Shown: piece after piece, positions 1 to 5,730 of the stretch
Position numbering within the stretch: position 1 is the first letter of the stretch
Layout: every line of letters starts with the position of its first letter
Virus record (IMG/VR): IMGVR_UViG_3300020057_000128
Coordinates: 1 to 27,992 of that record
DNA: 27,992 nt
Source of the DNA: a virus
Direction: 5' to 3' (one strand)
The notes under the pieces: model-generated
What the model was told of the DNA's origin: nothing
Databases searched by the model: none
The model's input: only the letters and a program-made list of their open reading frames with translations
Made by a program: the position numbers and the translations under genes

Positions 1-561
1 CAGCTTGGCCACGTCGGCGGCGGCGGAGACGGACACCTTGCCCTGCTCGACAGCCTCGATGAGCGACGGCGCGCCTTCGGTCTTGACGACGCGAGCGGCA
101 CGGACGCTGCGTTCGCTGACGTTCAGCATCCCGGCGGCGGAAGCCTGGGTGACGGATGGGGCTTCCGTCGATGCCAAGAGCGGCAAATTTGCCGCTCTGG
201 AGCCTGCCCGCTCCCCCCATTCAAGGTTTGCGATGCGGGCCGCGACCATCGCGCGCTGGCTTTCGTCCAGGTGCCGGCGGTGGAGGTTGAGGCTGACGAC
301 ATACGAGACCAGCTCGGCGTCATCGCCCTGCCATTCGCGAAACGTGGGGTCGGCGCCGGACAGGGCGCAGGCGCGATAGCGGTTGCGGCCGTCGATGATG
401 CGGCCGTCAGCGTGGAGCACGATAGGCTCCCGCAGTCCGTTGGCCGCAATGTCATCCGCCAGCGCGCGCAGATCGCCAGCGCCGAGCAAGGGGAAGATTT
501 TTGCTACAGGGTGAAAGTCCCGCGGCGCGTCGTATTTGGCGAGCGCGGTCACGCGGGCCAT
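1..561 (-). CDS. ParB-like nuclease-domain protein (partial, C-terminus off the left edge)
   Basis: The reading frame is open for 187 codons from ATG at 561 to the window edge, with no stop, so it is partial. Residues about 15-115 look like a ParB/sulfiredoxin-type N-terminal domain. The best marker is IIDGRNRYRAC (residues 55-65), the conserved GxxRxxA(C) nucleotide-binding motif of that family, preceded by NGLREPIV. Residues about 137-160 (VTQASAAGMLNVSERSVRAA) look like a helix-turn-helix. Phage ParB-like proteins of this kind are DNA-binding regulators or accessory proteins; a partition role cannot be shown because no parA is in view. The ATG shares one base with the TGA of the YdaS-like gene upstream (TGATG), so the two are probably translationally coupled and under the same autoregulated promoter. 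Family assignment is firm; the exact role is not. Confidence 0.85.
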   Translation of the reverse strand, partial: MARVTALAKYDAPRDFHPVAKIFPLLGAGDLRALADDIAANGLREPIVLHADGRIIDGRNRYRACALSGADPTFREWQGDDAELVSYVVSLNLHRRHLDESQRAMVAARIANLEWGERAGSRAANLPLLASTEAPSVTQASAAGMLNVSERSVRAARVVKTEGAPSLIEAVEQGKVSVSAAADVAKL

Positions 562-764
562 CAGGCGGCCTCGCGCTCAATCGGATACAGGTCCGGGCGC
601 AGTTCGGATCGCGGAATGCCGGTGATCTGCTCGACGGCGTGCACGTACTCAGCGGGTACCTTGTCCCACTGCCAAACGGCGCTGGAGGTCTTGCCAATCG
701 CCCGCGCAATCTCGCTGCGGATGCCACGCGGACAATCGGTCAAACGGGTCTGCAAATCGGTCAT
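561..764 (-). CDS. YdaS/Cro-like helix-turn-helix repressor
   Basis: This 67-residue protein starts MTDLQTRLTDCPRGIRSEIA. It matches the YdaS/Cro-like pattern: a short HTH followed by VPAEYVHAVEQITGIPRSEL and a C-terminal RPDLYP. In this family the protein binds the phage early-control region and often acts as a Cro-like repressor or antitoxin-like regulator. An in-frame TTG at 800 would extend it by 12 residues, but that extension runs through the palindromic operator and the promoter, so the ATG at 764 is preferred. No Shine-Dalgarno is visible before this ATG. The predicted -10 hexamer ends only 8 bases upstream, which suggests a leaderless transcript. It is coupled to the ParB-like gene downstream. 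The likely target is the pair of identical operators at 772-790 and 863-877. Confidence 0.85.
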   Translation of the reverse strand: MTDLQTRLTDCPRGIRSEIARAIGKTSSAVWQWDKVPAEYVHAVEQITGIPRSELRPDLYPIEREAA

Positions 765-771
765 GGCTTGA

Positions 772-790
772 GTGTAAGCACGACTTACAC
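772..790. promoter_or_regulatory. Operator O1, palindrome GTGTAAG-N5-CTTACAC
   Basis: This is a perfect inverted repeat with 7-bp arms and a 5-bp spacer (GTGTAAG CACGA CTTACAC). The central 15 bp are identical, on the opposite strand, to the core of the second site at 863-877. It covers the predicted -10 and spacer of the leftward promoter directly upstream of the YdaS-like gene, so a repressor bound here would block that promoter. The YdaS-like protein is the obvious candidate for autoregulation. Confidence 0.75.
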
Positions 791-800
791 GGGGGCGCAA
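772..800 (-). promoter_or_regulatory. Predicted leftward promoter of the ydaS-like/parB-like unit
   Basis: On the minus strand TTGCGC (795-800) is followed by a 17-bp spacer and TTACAC (772-777). The rightward promoter at 851-879 has the same layout (TTGCGG, 17 bp, TTACAT), and this repetition is the main support for both. Transcription would start near 765, at or next to the ATG at 764, giving a leaderless mRNA. The -10 match to consensus is weak. Confidence 0.5.
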
Positions 801-828
801 GCCTGATTCGACGTTCGCCGAAAATAAT

Positions 829-833
829 GTAAG
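829..833. promoter_or_regulatory. Possible operator half-site GTAAG
   Basis: A lone TGTAAG half-site lies roughly midway between the two full operators, within TGTAAGCTAC. It could be a third, weaker binding site that allows co-operative looping or binding between O1 and O2. It is too short to be convincing by itself. Confidence 0.3.
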
Positions 834-850
834 CTACCCTAACTTTCCGC

Positions 851-879
851 TTGCGGCTTCGCGTAAGTCGTGCTTACAT
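851..879 (+). promoter_or_regulatory. Predicted rightward early promoter
   Basis: TTGCGG (851-856), a 17-bp spacer and TTACAT (874-879) precede the early operon. The arrangement copies the leftward promoter at 772-800, including the position of the GTAAG-N5-CTTAC operator in the spacer and -10. Transcription would start near 886, leaving a leader of about 27 bases with a GAGGGCG Shine-Dalgarno-like stretch before the ATG at 913. Confidence 0.5.
863..877. promoter_or_regulatory. Operator O2, palindrome GTAAG-N5-CTTAC
   Basis: The 15-bp core GTAAGTCGTGCTTAC is the exact reverse complement of the core of O1 (775-787), including the unsymmetrical 5-bp centre. Relative to the promoter it controls, each operator therefore reads the same way. 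It overlaps the predicted rightward -10, so binding should shut off the early recombination operon. Confidence 0.75.
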
Positions 880-912
880 TCCCATCCAGACGCACAACGC
901 AGCGAGGGCGCG

Positions 913-1131
913 ATGAACCGGACGACGAAGGCGGACATTGAAGCGGCGGGCGGCCGCCCCTCCGATGAACAGCGGGCCGATGTTTTGCCCGCGCTGGACG
1001 CCGTCTCGCGCCATCTGTACCGGGCGCTGCGCGATCTGGTCGAAGCCGCTGAGGCCGACGGCTGGGACGTTACGCCCAATGAGGCGATCCTGAACGCCAG
1101 TCGCGCCGCCCTCGCCCGTGTGTCGCCATGA
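913..1131 (+). CDS. Unknown small early protein, first gene of the rightward operon
   Basis: This 72-residue protein starts at ATG 913 (MNRTTKADIEAAGGRPSDEQ) and I recognise no family. It is mostly helical in appearance, with a charged N-terminus and an acidic central helix (RALRDLVEAAEADG). It is the first gene behind the operator-controlled promoter and its TGA overlaps the next ATG (ATGA at 1128-1131). Its position suits a small early regulator or accessory protein, but the sequence alone gives no function. Coding status is supported by the overlap pattern that runs through the whole operon. Confidence 0.7.
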   Translation: MNRTTKADIEAAGGRPSDEQRADVLPALDAVSRHLYRALRDLVEAAEADGWDVTPNEAILNASRAALARVSP

Positions 1132-1892
1132 CCGCGCTGATCGCCTACCACAACGACCCGGCCATCAAGACCAAAATTATCGCCCAGCTTGAGGCTCATC
1201 GGGCCGCCGACCAGCTGGTCAAGGGCCAGTACTGGGAAGGTGGCAAAGGGTGCGCCGTCGGCTGCACCCTTAATGGCCAAGACCATGCGGAATATGAGGT
1301 CCGGTTTGGCGTTCCCGAGATGTTGGCAAGACTGGAGGATGCGATCTTTGAGGGCCTGCCGAACGGGGACGCCATGGAGTGGCCGGTGCGGTTCATGTCA
1401 TCGATCCGTCCGGGGGCCGATCTCAGTCGCGTCGGGTGGCAGTTCCTCCACTATCTTCTGACTGACGATGCGGTGAATCCCGGCATCAATCACCCGCTTG
1501 TTCGTGACGCGATCCGTCAATGCGCCGACGTGGTTGCCGCGCCCGCCAAGGGAATTCCCATTGATAGGATCGCGGCGTGGAGCTCGTGGCGCGCGGCGGT
1601 GGGCGCGGCGGTGGGCGCGGCGGATAGCGCGGCGGATAGCGCGGCGTGGAGCTCGTGGCGCGCGGCGATGAGCGCGGCGGAAAGCGCGATGAGCGCGGCG
1701 GATAGCGCGAGGAGCGCGCGGAGCGCGGGGTGGAGCGCGGCGGTGGGCGCGGCGACCTTCGCGGTGAGCGCGGCGGGCTTCGCGGCGGAGAGCACGTGGA
1801 GCGCGGGGTGGAGCGCGACGAGGAGCGCGGCGAGGAGCGCGGCGTGGCAGCTGATGGCCGAAAAGCTCACCCGTCTGCTGGAGGCCGCATGA
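1128..1892 (+). CDS. Unknown protein with Ser-Ala-Ala-X repeat tail (duplicated gene, intact copy)
   Basis: This 254-residue protein has two parts. Residues 1-150 look globular (begins MTALIAYHNDPAIKTK, contains GKGCAVGCTLNGQDHAEYE and a PVRFMSSIRPGADLSR stretch). Residues about 150-240 are low complexity, built of short units such as DSAA, WSAA, MSAA, VGAA and RSA, followed by a normal helical end (MAEKLTRLLEAA). I do not recognise the globular part; alanine-rich repeats with regular Trp/Asp/Arg are seen in other phage proteins of unknown role. The gene overlaps its upstream neighbour by ATGA and its own stop overlaps the start of a frameshifted second copy (1889). The ends of the gene, GGAGGCC and ATGACCGCGCT, recur at each junction, so the unit looks as if it duplicated in tandem. 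Confidence 0.75.
   Translation: MTALIAYHNDPAIKTKIIAQLEAHRAADQLVKGQYWEGGKGCAVGCTLNGQDHAEYEVRFGVPEMLARLEDAIFEGLPNGDAMEWPVRFMSSIRPGADLSRVGWQFLHYLLTDDAVNPGINHPLVRDAIRQCADVVAAPAKGIPIDRIAAWSSWRAAVGAAVGAADSAADSAAWSSWRAAMSAAESAMSAADSARSARSAGWSAAVGAATFAVSAAGFAAESTWSAGWSATRSAARSAAWQLMAEKLTRLLEAA
1570..1850 (+). repeat. Low-complexity repeat, units of about 12 bp (copy 1)
   Basis: Short direct repeats of the kind GCGGATAGCGCG and GCGTGGAGCGCG encode Ser-Ala-Ala-X units in the frame of the 1128-1892 gene. The array is irregular here, with 9-, 12- and 15-bp units. The absence of stops opens long false reading frames on both strands. Confidence 0.8.
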
Positions 1893-2610
1893 CCGCGCTG
1901 ATCGCCTACCACAACGACCCGGTCATCAGACCAAAATTATCGCCCAGCTTGAGGCTCATCGCGCTGCCGACCAGCTGGTCAAGGGCCAGTACTGGGAAGG
2001 TGGCAAAGGCTGCGCCGTCGGCTGCACCCTTCATGGCCAAGACCATGCCGAATACGAGGTCCGGTTTGGCATTCCCGAGATGTTGGCAAGACTGGAGGAT
2101 GCGATCTTTGAGGGCCTGCCGAACGGGGACGCCATGGAGTGGCCGGTACGGTTCATGTCGGCGATCCGTCCGGGGGCCGATCTCAGTCGCGTCTGGTGGC
2201 AGTTCCTCCACTGGTTGCTGACTGACGCTGTGGTGAATCCCGGCATCAATCACCCACTTGTTCGTGACGCGATCCGTCAATGCGCCGACGTGGTTGCCGC
2301 GCCCGCCAAGGGAATTCCCATTGATAGGATCGCGGCGGATAGCGCGTGGCGCGCGGCGGATAGCGCGGCGGATAGCGCGGCGGATAGCGCGGCGTGGAGC
2401 GCGTCGTGGAGCGCGTCGTGGAGCGTGGCGTGGAGCGCGTCGTGGAGCGCGTCGTGGATCGCGGCGGGGAGCGCGGCGAGGAGCGCGGCGGAGAGCGCGG
2501 CGGAGAGCGCGGCGTGGAGCGCGGCGTGGGGCGCGGCGAGGAGCGCGGCGAGGAGCGCGGCGTGGCAGATGATGGCCGAAAAACTCACCCGTCTGCTGGA
2601 GGCCACATGA
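1889..2610 (+). pseudogene. Second copy of the SAAX-repeat gene, disrupted by a 1-bp deletion
   Basis: This copy follows the first head to tail. Over the first 440 bp or so the two differ at only about twenty positions. The first 13 codons keep the frame (MTALIAYHNDPVI), then one A is missing near 1928 (ATCAGACC against ATCAAGACC), and a ribosome starting at 1889 would stop at 2221. Beyond the deletion the original frame stays open to the TGA at 2608-2610, so a shorter product could start at ATG 2080 (176 residues, MLARLEDAIFEGL). Many of the differences between copies are synonymous in the original frame (for example GAATAT/GAATAC and GGGTGC/GGCTGC), so the frame was kept for most of the time since duplication. 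Either a recent mutation, a sequencing error, or a frameshifted expression signal could explain it. Confidence 0.8.
2336..2572 (+). repeat. Regular 12-bp repeat coding X-Ser-Ala-Ala (copy 2)
   Basis: Around nineteen consecutive 12-bp units encode tetrapeptides such as DSAA, WSAS, GSAA, RSAA and ESAA in the frame of the disrupted second gene copy. The units are far more regular than in the first copy, which points to expansion or homogenisation by replication slippage or recombination after the duplication. Confidence 0.8.
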
Positions 2611-2975
2611 CCGCGCTCATCTTTGCCTTCACCCACCACGACACGCTGGACGCGGGCGGCCGGACCTTCACCCTGGCCGACTACGAGTGCGAGGGCGAGT
2701 TCGACGTGACCACGGACGGCCCCGACGGCGAGGACTGGACGCTGAGCGGCCTCTGGGTGAGCGGCGTGCGCCTGACAGGTCAGGGGAAAGTGATGACCGC
2801 CCAGCTCGTTCTGACGCCAGCGCATCCGCTCTACGAGGCGATCAAGGCGACCGCCGAGGCCAAGGTGCTCGACGAGGTGGGCGCCGCCATCGCGCGCGGC
2901 GACATTGGCCCGGCGGCGGATCGCGATACGGCGGACGAGGCGCGGTACGAGCGCGAGCGGGAGGGCGTGGAATGA
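2607..2975 (+). CDS. Unknown early protein
   Basis: This 122-residue protein starts at ATG 2607, overlapping the stop of the duplicated gene (ATGA). The start is chosen for this overlap; the open frame extends upstream only through the stop-free repeat. Residues 15-75 (ADYECEGEFDVTT, WTLSGLWVSGVRLTGQGK) look like a small beta-rich domain, and the C-terminal third is a charged helix ending EARYEREREGVE. Its first five residues (MTALI) and the preceding GGAGGCC are the same as in the two duplicated genes, although the rest is unrelated. I recognise no family. Its place before the recombination genes suggests an accessory early role. Confidence 0.7.
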   Translation: MTALIFAFTHHDTLDAGGRTFTLADYECEGEFDVTTDGPDGEDWTLSGLWVSGVRLTGQGKVMTAQLVLTPAHPLYEAIKATAEAKVLDEVGAAIARGDIGPAADRDTADEARYEREREGVE

Positions 2976-3139
2976 ACGCCGAAACACCCCGCCCGCTGAC
3001 GCCCGCCGATGCTGTGGCCCTCGCATTCGACGAATGCACCGTCGAGATCGACGCGGCACAGGCCCGGCTCATGGACGCCTATCTCGACGCCTCGAACCGG
3101 GCGCTGGCGAGCGCGCTGAAACTGGAGGAGAAGCTGTGA
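2972..3139 (+). CDS. Unknown small helical early protein
   Basis: This 55-residue protein starts at ATG 2972 (MNAETPRPLTPADAVALAFD) and is probably one or two helices: an acidic stretch CTVEIDAAQARLMDAYLD and a basic end ALKLEEKL. It overlaps the previous gene by ATGA and the next by GTGA. No family is recognised. The coding call rests mainly on the unbroken chain of start/stop overlaps. Confidence 0.6.
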   Translation: MNAETPRPLTPADAVALAFDECTVEIDAAQARLMDAYLDASNRALASALKLEEKL

Positions 3140-3357
3140 GCGAGATCAAGGTTGAGCGAAACCTCCCCCTGGCGGATCAAATGATCAACGCCCCGACCCC
3201 CCCGACCAGCCCCGCCGAGTGCGAGGGCGCGTGGCGCGTCCGAATGGACGTGGCCGACGAATGCCACGCGAAGGGCGACTACGCCGCTGCCGCGCACCAC
3301 TGGCGCAAGGCGGACGAGATCGCCACCCGGCGCGATGAATTGGTGGGCGCGGGATGA
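3136..3357 (+). CDS. Unknown small protein with a TPR-like helical pair
   Basis: This 73-residue protein begins with GTG at 3136 (SEIKVERNLPLADQM), inside the stop of the previous gene. The second half (DECHAKGDYAAAAHHWRKAD) has the spacing of a single tetratricopeptide-like helical hairpin, with a small residue and aromatic/hydrophobic positions in the expected places. One such unit is not enough to call a TPR protein. Its stop overlaps the ATG of the YqaJ-type exonuclease (ATGA), so it is probably made together with it. Confidence 0.6.
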   Translation: MSEIKVERNLPLADQMINAPTPPTSPAECEGAWRVRMDVADECHAKGDYAAAAHHWRKADEIATRRDELVGAG

Positions 3358-4274
3358 CCGAGCGCATCCCCGCCACCGACCGCGCGGCCTGGCTCGCGCT
3401 CCGAAAGCGCGACATCACCGCATCCGACATCGCTGCCCTGTTCGGCCAGCATCCCTATCGGACGCGCTTTCAGGTCTACGCCGAGAAGACCGGCGCCAGC
3501 GACGGCATCGGAGACAACCCGGCCATGCGCCGGGGCCGCATCCTGGAGCCGGCCGTCGCCGAGGCGTGGTTCGAAGAACGCGGCGAGCGGCTGACGAAGT
3601 GCGCCGACTACGTGCGCGATCCGGCGCACCGCCTTGGCGCGACGCCCGACTACACCCGCCCGAACGGCGAGCCGGTCGAATGCAAGACCGTCGCGCCTGA
3701 AAAGTGGGAAGAATGGCGGGAGGCCGCGCCCTTGGCGTACCAGCTTCAGGCGCTTGTGCAGGCGATGTTGCTGGACGCGCCCCGCGCGTGGCTGGCCGTC
3801 CTGGTTGACAACCGGGCGAAGGATTTCCGCGTCTTTGAGGTGCCGCGCCATCCGAGCGCCGAGGCCAGGGTCATCGCCGCCGCTGCCGATTTCTGGCGCG
3901 CCGTCGCCGCCGGCGAGGTGCCCGCCGCCGACTACACGCGCGACGGGGACGCCATCGCAGCGATGTTTCCTCGCGACAGCGGCGAAGTTCTGGACCTCAG
4001 CGCCGACAACCGCCTGCACGAATTGCTCGCGAGGCGCGCCGACATCAAGGCCAGCCTCACCACCGCCGAGAAAGAAGCCGACGCGATTGACGCCGAGATC
4101 AAGGCGAAGATCGGCGAGGCTAGCGAGGCGACACTGCCGGGCTGGCGCGTCACCTACAAGGCGCAGACGAGGCCCGAACGGCTCATGGCCGCCTCGACGT
4201 TCAGAGTCCTCCGCGTCACCGACACAAGCAAACCAAAAAGCCGGAAGGCCGCACAGAAGGAAGAAGCAGCATGA
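3354..4274 (+). CDS. YqaJ-type viral recombinase exonuclease
   Basis: This 306-residue protein belongs to the YqaJ/lambda-exonuclease family, which degrades one strand of double-stranded DNA to expose single strands for annealing. Visible family motifs are ITASDIAALFG (residues 21-31), an acidic Glu in GRILEP (Glu65), GATPDY with Asp99, ECKT with Glu109 and Lys111 (the D...ExK nuclease core), and AYQLQ (residues 128-132). After residue about 215 it continues as a charged coiled-coil-like segment and a basic tail. It is followed with ATGA overlap by a RecT-like annealing protein, the normal partner in phage two-component recombination systems. Together they probably serve replication, repair or circularisation of the phage genome. 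Confidence 0.93.
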   Translation: MTERIPATDRAAWLALRKRDITASDIAALFGQHPYRTRFQVYAEKTGASDGIGDNPAMRRGRILEPAVAEAWFEERGERLTKCADYVRDPAHRLGATPDYTRPNGEPVECKTVAPEKWEEWREAAPLAYQLQALVQAMLLDAPRAWLAVLVDNRAKDFRVFEVPRHPSAEARVIAAAADFWRAVAAGEVPAADYTRDGDAIAAMFPRDSGEVLDLSADNRLHELLARRADIKASLTTAEKEADAIDAEIKAKIGEASEATLPGWRVTYKAQTRPERLMAASTFRVLRVTDTSKPKSRKAAQKEEAA

Positions 4275-5197
4275 CCGCCATCGCGCTACGCCCCGTCAAC
4301 GTCAACGACACCGCCACGCTCACCGCATCGGGCGGCGACATGATGAGCGACACCGCGCTGTTCGAACTCGCGCAGCGCTGGGCGACCGCATTCTCCAAGT
4401 CGCAACTCGTTCCCGCGCATCTTCGCGACAAGCCCGCCGACTGCCTTATCGGCATTCTCATGGCGCGACAGCTTCGCGTGAACCCGCTGCTAGTCTTGCA
4501 GAACATCTACATCGTCAGCGGCAAGGCCGGATGGGCGGCGAACTTCATGATCGCTTGCGCCAATTCCAGTGGGGTTCTGAAAGGCCGGATCACATGGGAG
4601 ACGCGCGGCTCCGGGCGCGACATGGAAGTGATGGCGAAAGCGACGACCGCCGACACCGGCGACCTCATCACCGCGACCGTTTCCATGCAGATGGCGCACG
4701 CGGAAGGCTGGACGAACAACAAGAAGTACCAAACGATGCCCGAGCACATGCTGCGCTGGCGCTCGGCGACGATGCTCATTCGCCTCTACTGCCCCGAGGT
4801 GTTGATGGGGATGCAGACGGCGGACGAGATCGAGGACACGCCGCGCGCCGAGACGAAGCAGATCATCCATTCGCTCGACGCCTTCGCCGGGGAAGATGCA
4901 GCAACCGAGGTCGAGACGGGCGCGGCCGCCGACGTCACCGAAGACGCCGCCGATTCCCAGGACGTGCCCGCGATCCCGCCCTCGCAGATGGCCTACGTCG
5001 AAGAAGTGGCGCGCCGGTTCGAGTCCTGCGGCGACGACGGCGCGCTCGACGATCTGCTGGCGACGGCGATGGAGAACGCGAAGGGAGACGGTGCGACCGA
5101 CGAGGTTGTCGCCGCGATTGTCGAACTGGCGAAAACCCAGCGCCTCCGCATCCAGCAGGCTGCGGCGAAGGCCGCGAAGCCGACGCGGAAGCAGTAG
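4271..5197 (+). CDS. recT: RecT-family single-strand annealing protein
   Basis: This 308-residue protein follows the exonuclease with a 4-bp overlap. The core up to about residue 190 shows the RecT pattern: an N-terminal helical part, CLIGILMARQLRVNPLLVLQ, the YIVSGKAGWAANFMIA strand region, and further on MLRWRSATMLIRLYCPEVLM with the ADEIED ending. RecT proteins bind the single strands made by the partner exonuclease and anneal them to complementary DNA. Residues about 200-230 form an acidic, Ala-rich linker, and the last 70 residues make a helical, finally basic tail (AAKAAKPTRKQ) that may help recruit host single-strand binding protein or DNA. It is the last protein gene of the rightward operon. 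Confidence 0.92.
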   Translation: MTAIALRPVNVNDTATLTASGGDMMSDTALFELAQRWATAFSKSQLVPAHLRDKPADCLIGILMARQLRVNPLLVLQNIYIVSGKAGWAANFMIACANSSGVLKGRITWETRGSGRDMEVMAKATTADTGDLITATVSMQMAHAEGWTNNKKYQTMPEHMLRWRSATMLIRLYCPEVLMGMQTADEIEDTPRAETKQIIHSLDAFAGEDAATEVETGAAADVTEDAADSQDVPAIPPSQMAYVEEVARRFESCGDDGALDDLLATAMENAKGDGATDEVVAAIVELAKTQRLRIQQAAAKAAKPTRKQ

Positions 5198-5222
5198 CCG
5201 TGCCGGACAACGCCGCCACCGC

Positions 5223-5236
5223 CTACCCGCGGGTAG
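5223..5236. repeat. Perfect 14-bp palindrome CTACCCG/CGGGTAG at the tRNA 5' end
   Basis: The palindrome CTACCCGCGGGTAG covers the 5' acceptor bases of the tRNA and the four bases before it. It replaces the bases needed to pair with the tRNA 3' end. It could be a protein-binding or recombination site, or simply the result of the change that broke the acceptor stem. Confidence 0.6.
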
Positions 5237-5301
5237 CTCAGGGGTAGAGCGCGGCGTTCACATCGCCGATGTCGGGGGTTCGATACCCTCCCCGCCCACC
5301 A
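5227..5301 (+). tRNA. tRNA-Val (anticodon CAC), with mismatched acceptor end
   Basis: A complete cloverleaf can be drawn: D stem GCTC/GAGC (5236-5250), anticodon stem CGGCG/CGCCG with loop TTCACAT (5252-5268, anticodon CAC at 5259-5261), five-base variable loop, T stem GGGGG/CCCTC with loop TTCGATA (5274-5290), discriminator A and encoded CCA (5298-5301). The acceptor stem is unusual: the 3' side is CCCGCCC (5291-5297), which calls for GGGCGGG at the 5' side, but the sequence reads CCGCGGG. Positions 1 and 2 would therefore be C-C mismatches. The altered 5' end is part of a 14-bp palindrome. It could be a functional phage tRNA, a decayed one, or an attachment-site copy of a host tRNA gene. 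Confidence 0.8.
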
Positions 5302-5324
5302 TTTTGTTGATCCGGCGAGGCGCG

Positions 5325-5720
5325 TCACGGCGAGGGCGTCGGCTCCACTGTCACCGCGCGGGGCAGCTCGGCGTTTCCGGCGAGTACGTCCGCGACCTCC
5401 AAACGGGCAAGCACCTTGTCAGCCAGCGTCGCGCCCACCGCCTTCGCCGTGTCAGGCGCCCCGGCTTCCAGAATGCGCCCGGCCTCGGCGACGACCTCGC
5501 CCACCCGGCCCGGCGGGACCGGCACGCCCGGCGCGGTGCCGATCACCTTGTTGAGCGCGGCCTGCACGACGCGGTTAAGGATCGCATCTACCTTGGTCGC
5601 CGTCTCGGCCCCGGCCCTGGCAATGAGCCACGTCCGCACATAGGGCAGGATGATGAGCGCGACGGCGGCGAGTACGACTTCGAGAAACTGGGCCTTGGCG
5701 AAGGCGAGAACGTCATCCAT
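5325..5720 (-). CDS. Holin-like protein with one N-terminal membrane segment
   Basis: This 131-residue protein starts at ATG 5720 after a good GGAG site. Residues about 13-33 (FLEVVLAAVALIILPYVRTW) form one hydrophobic segment. The rest is soluble and Ala/Val-rich (ATKVDAILNRVVQAALNKV), ending in a Pro-rich tail. This plan fits the LL-H-type phage holin family. A holin would accumulate in the inner membrane and open it at the time set for lysis. It is the last gene of the leftward late operon, close to two more small membrane proteins and an amidase, which supports a lysis role. The family call is from layout rather than from a diagnostic motif. Confidence 0.6.
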   Translation of the reverse strand: MDDVLAFAKAQFLEVVLAAVALIILPYVRTWLIARAGAETATKVDAILNRVVQAALNKVIGTAPGVPVPPGRVGEVVAEAGRILEAGAPDTAKAVGATLADKVLARLEVADVLAGNAELPRAVTVEPTPSP

Positions 5721-5730
5721 TGGAAGGCTC

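Noticed and set aside
1-561. A plasmid partition locus, because of the ParB-like protein.
   Set aside because: No parA and no repeated parS-like site are visible. Phage control regions often hold ParB-like proteins next to Cro-like repressors.
1570-2572. A CRISPR-like array because of regularly spaced short repeats.
   Set aside because: The repeats are contiguous 12-bp coding units without unique spacers.
1517-3059. Long minus-strand open frames across the repeat genes (Ala/Leu/Ser-rich).
   Set aside because: They are open because the low-complexity repeats contain no stops in any frame. The plus-strand frames have start/stop overlaps, conserved substitutions between copies and normal ends.
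3634-5247. A 537-codon plus-strand frame overlapping the exonuclease and RecT genes.
   Set aside because: It is an Arg/Pro-rich shadow frame typical of high-GC DNA. The overlapping frames carry clear YqaJ and RecT motifs.
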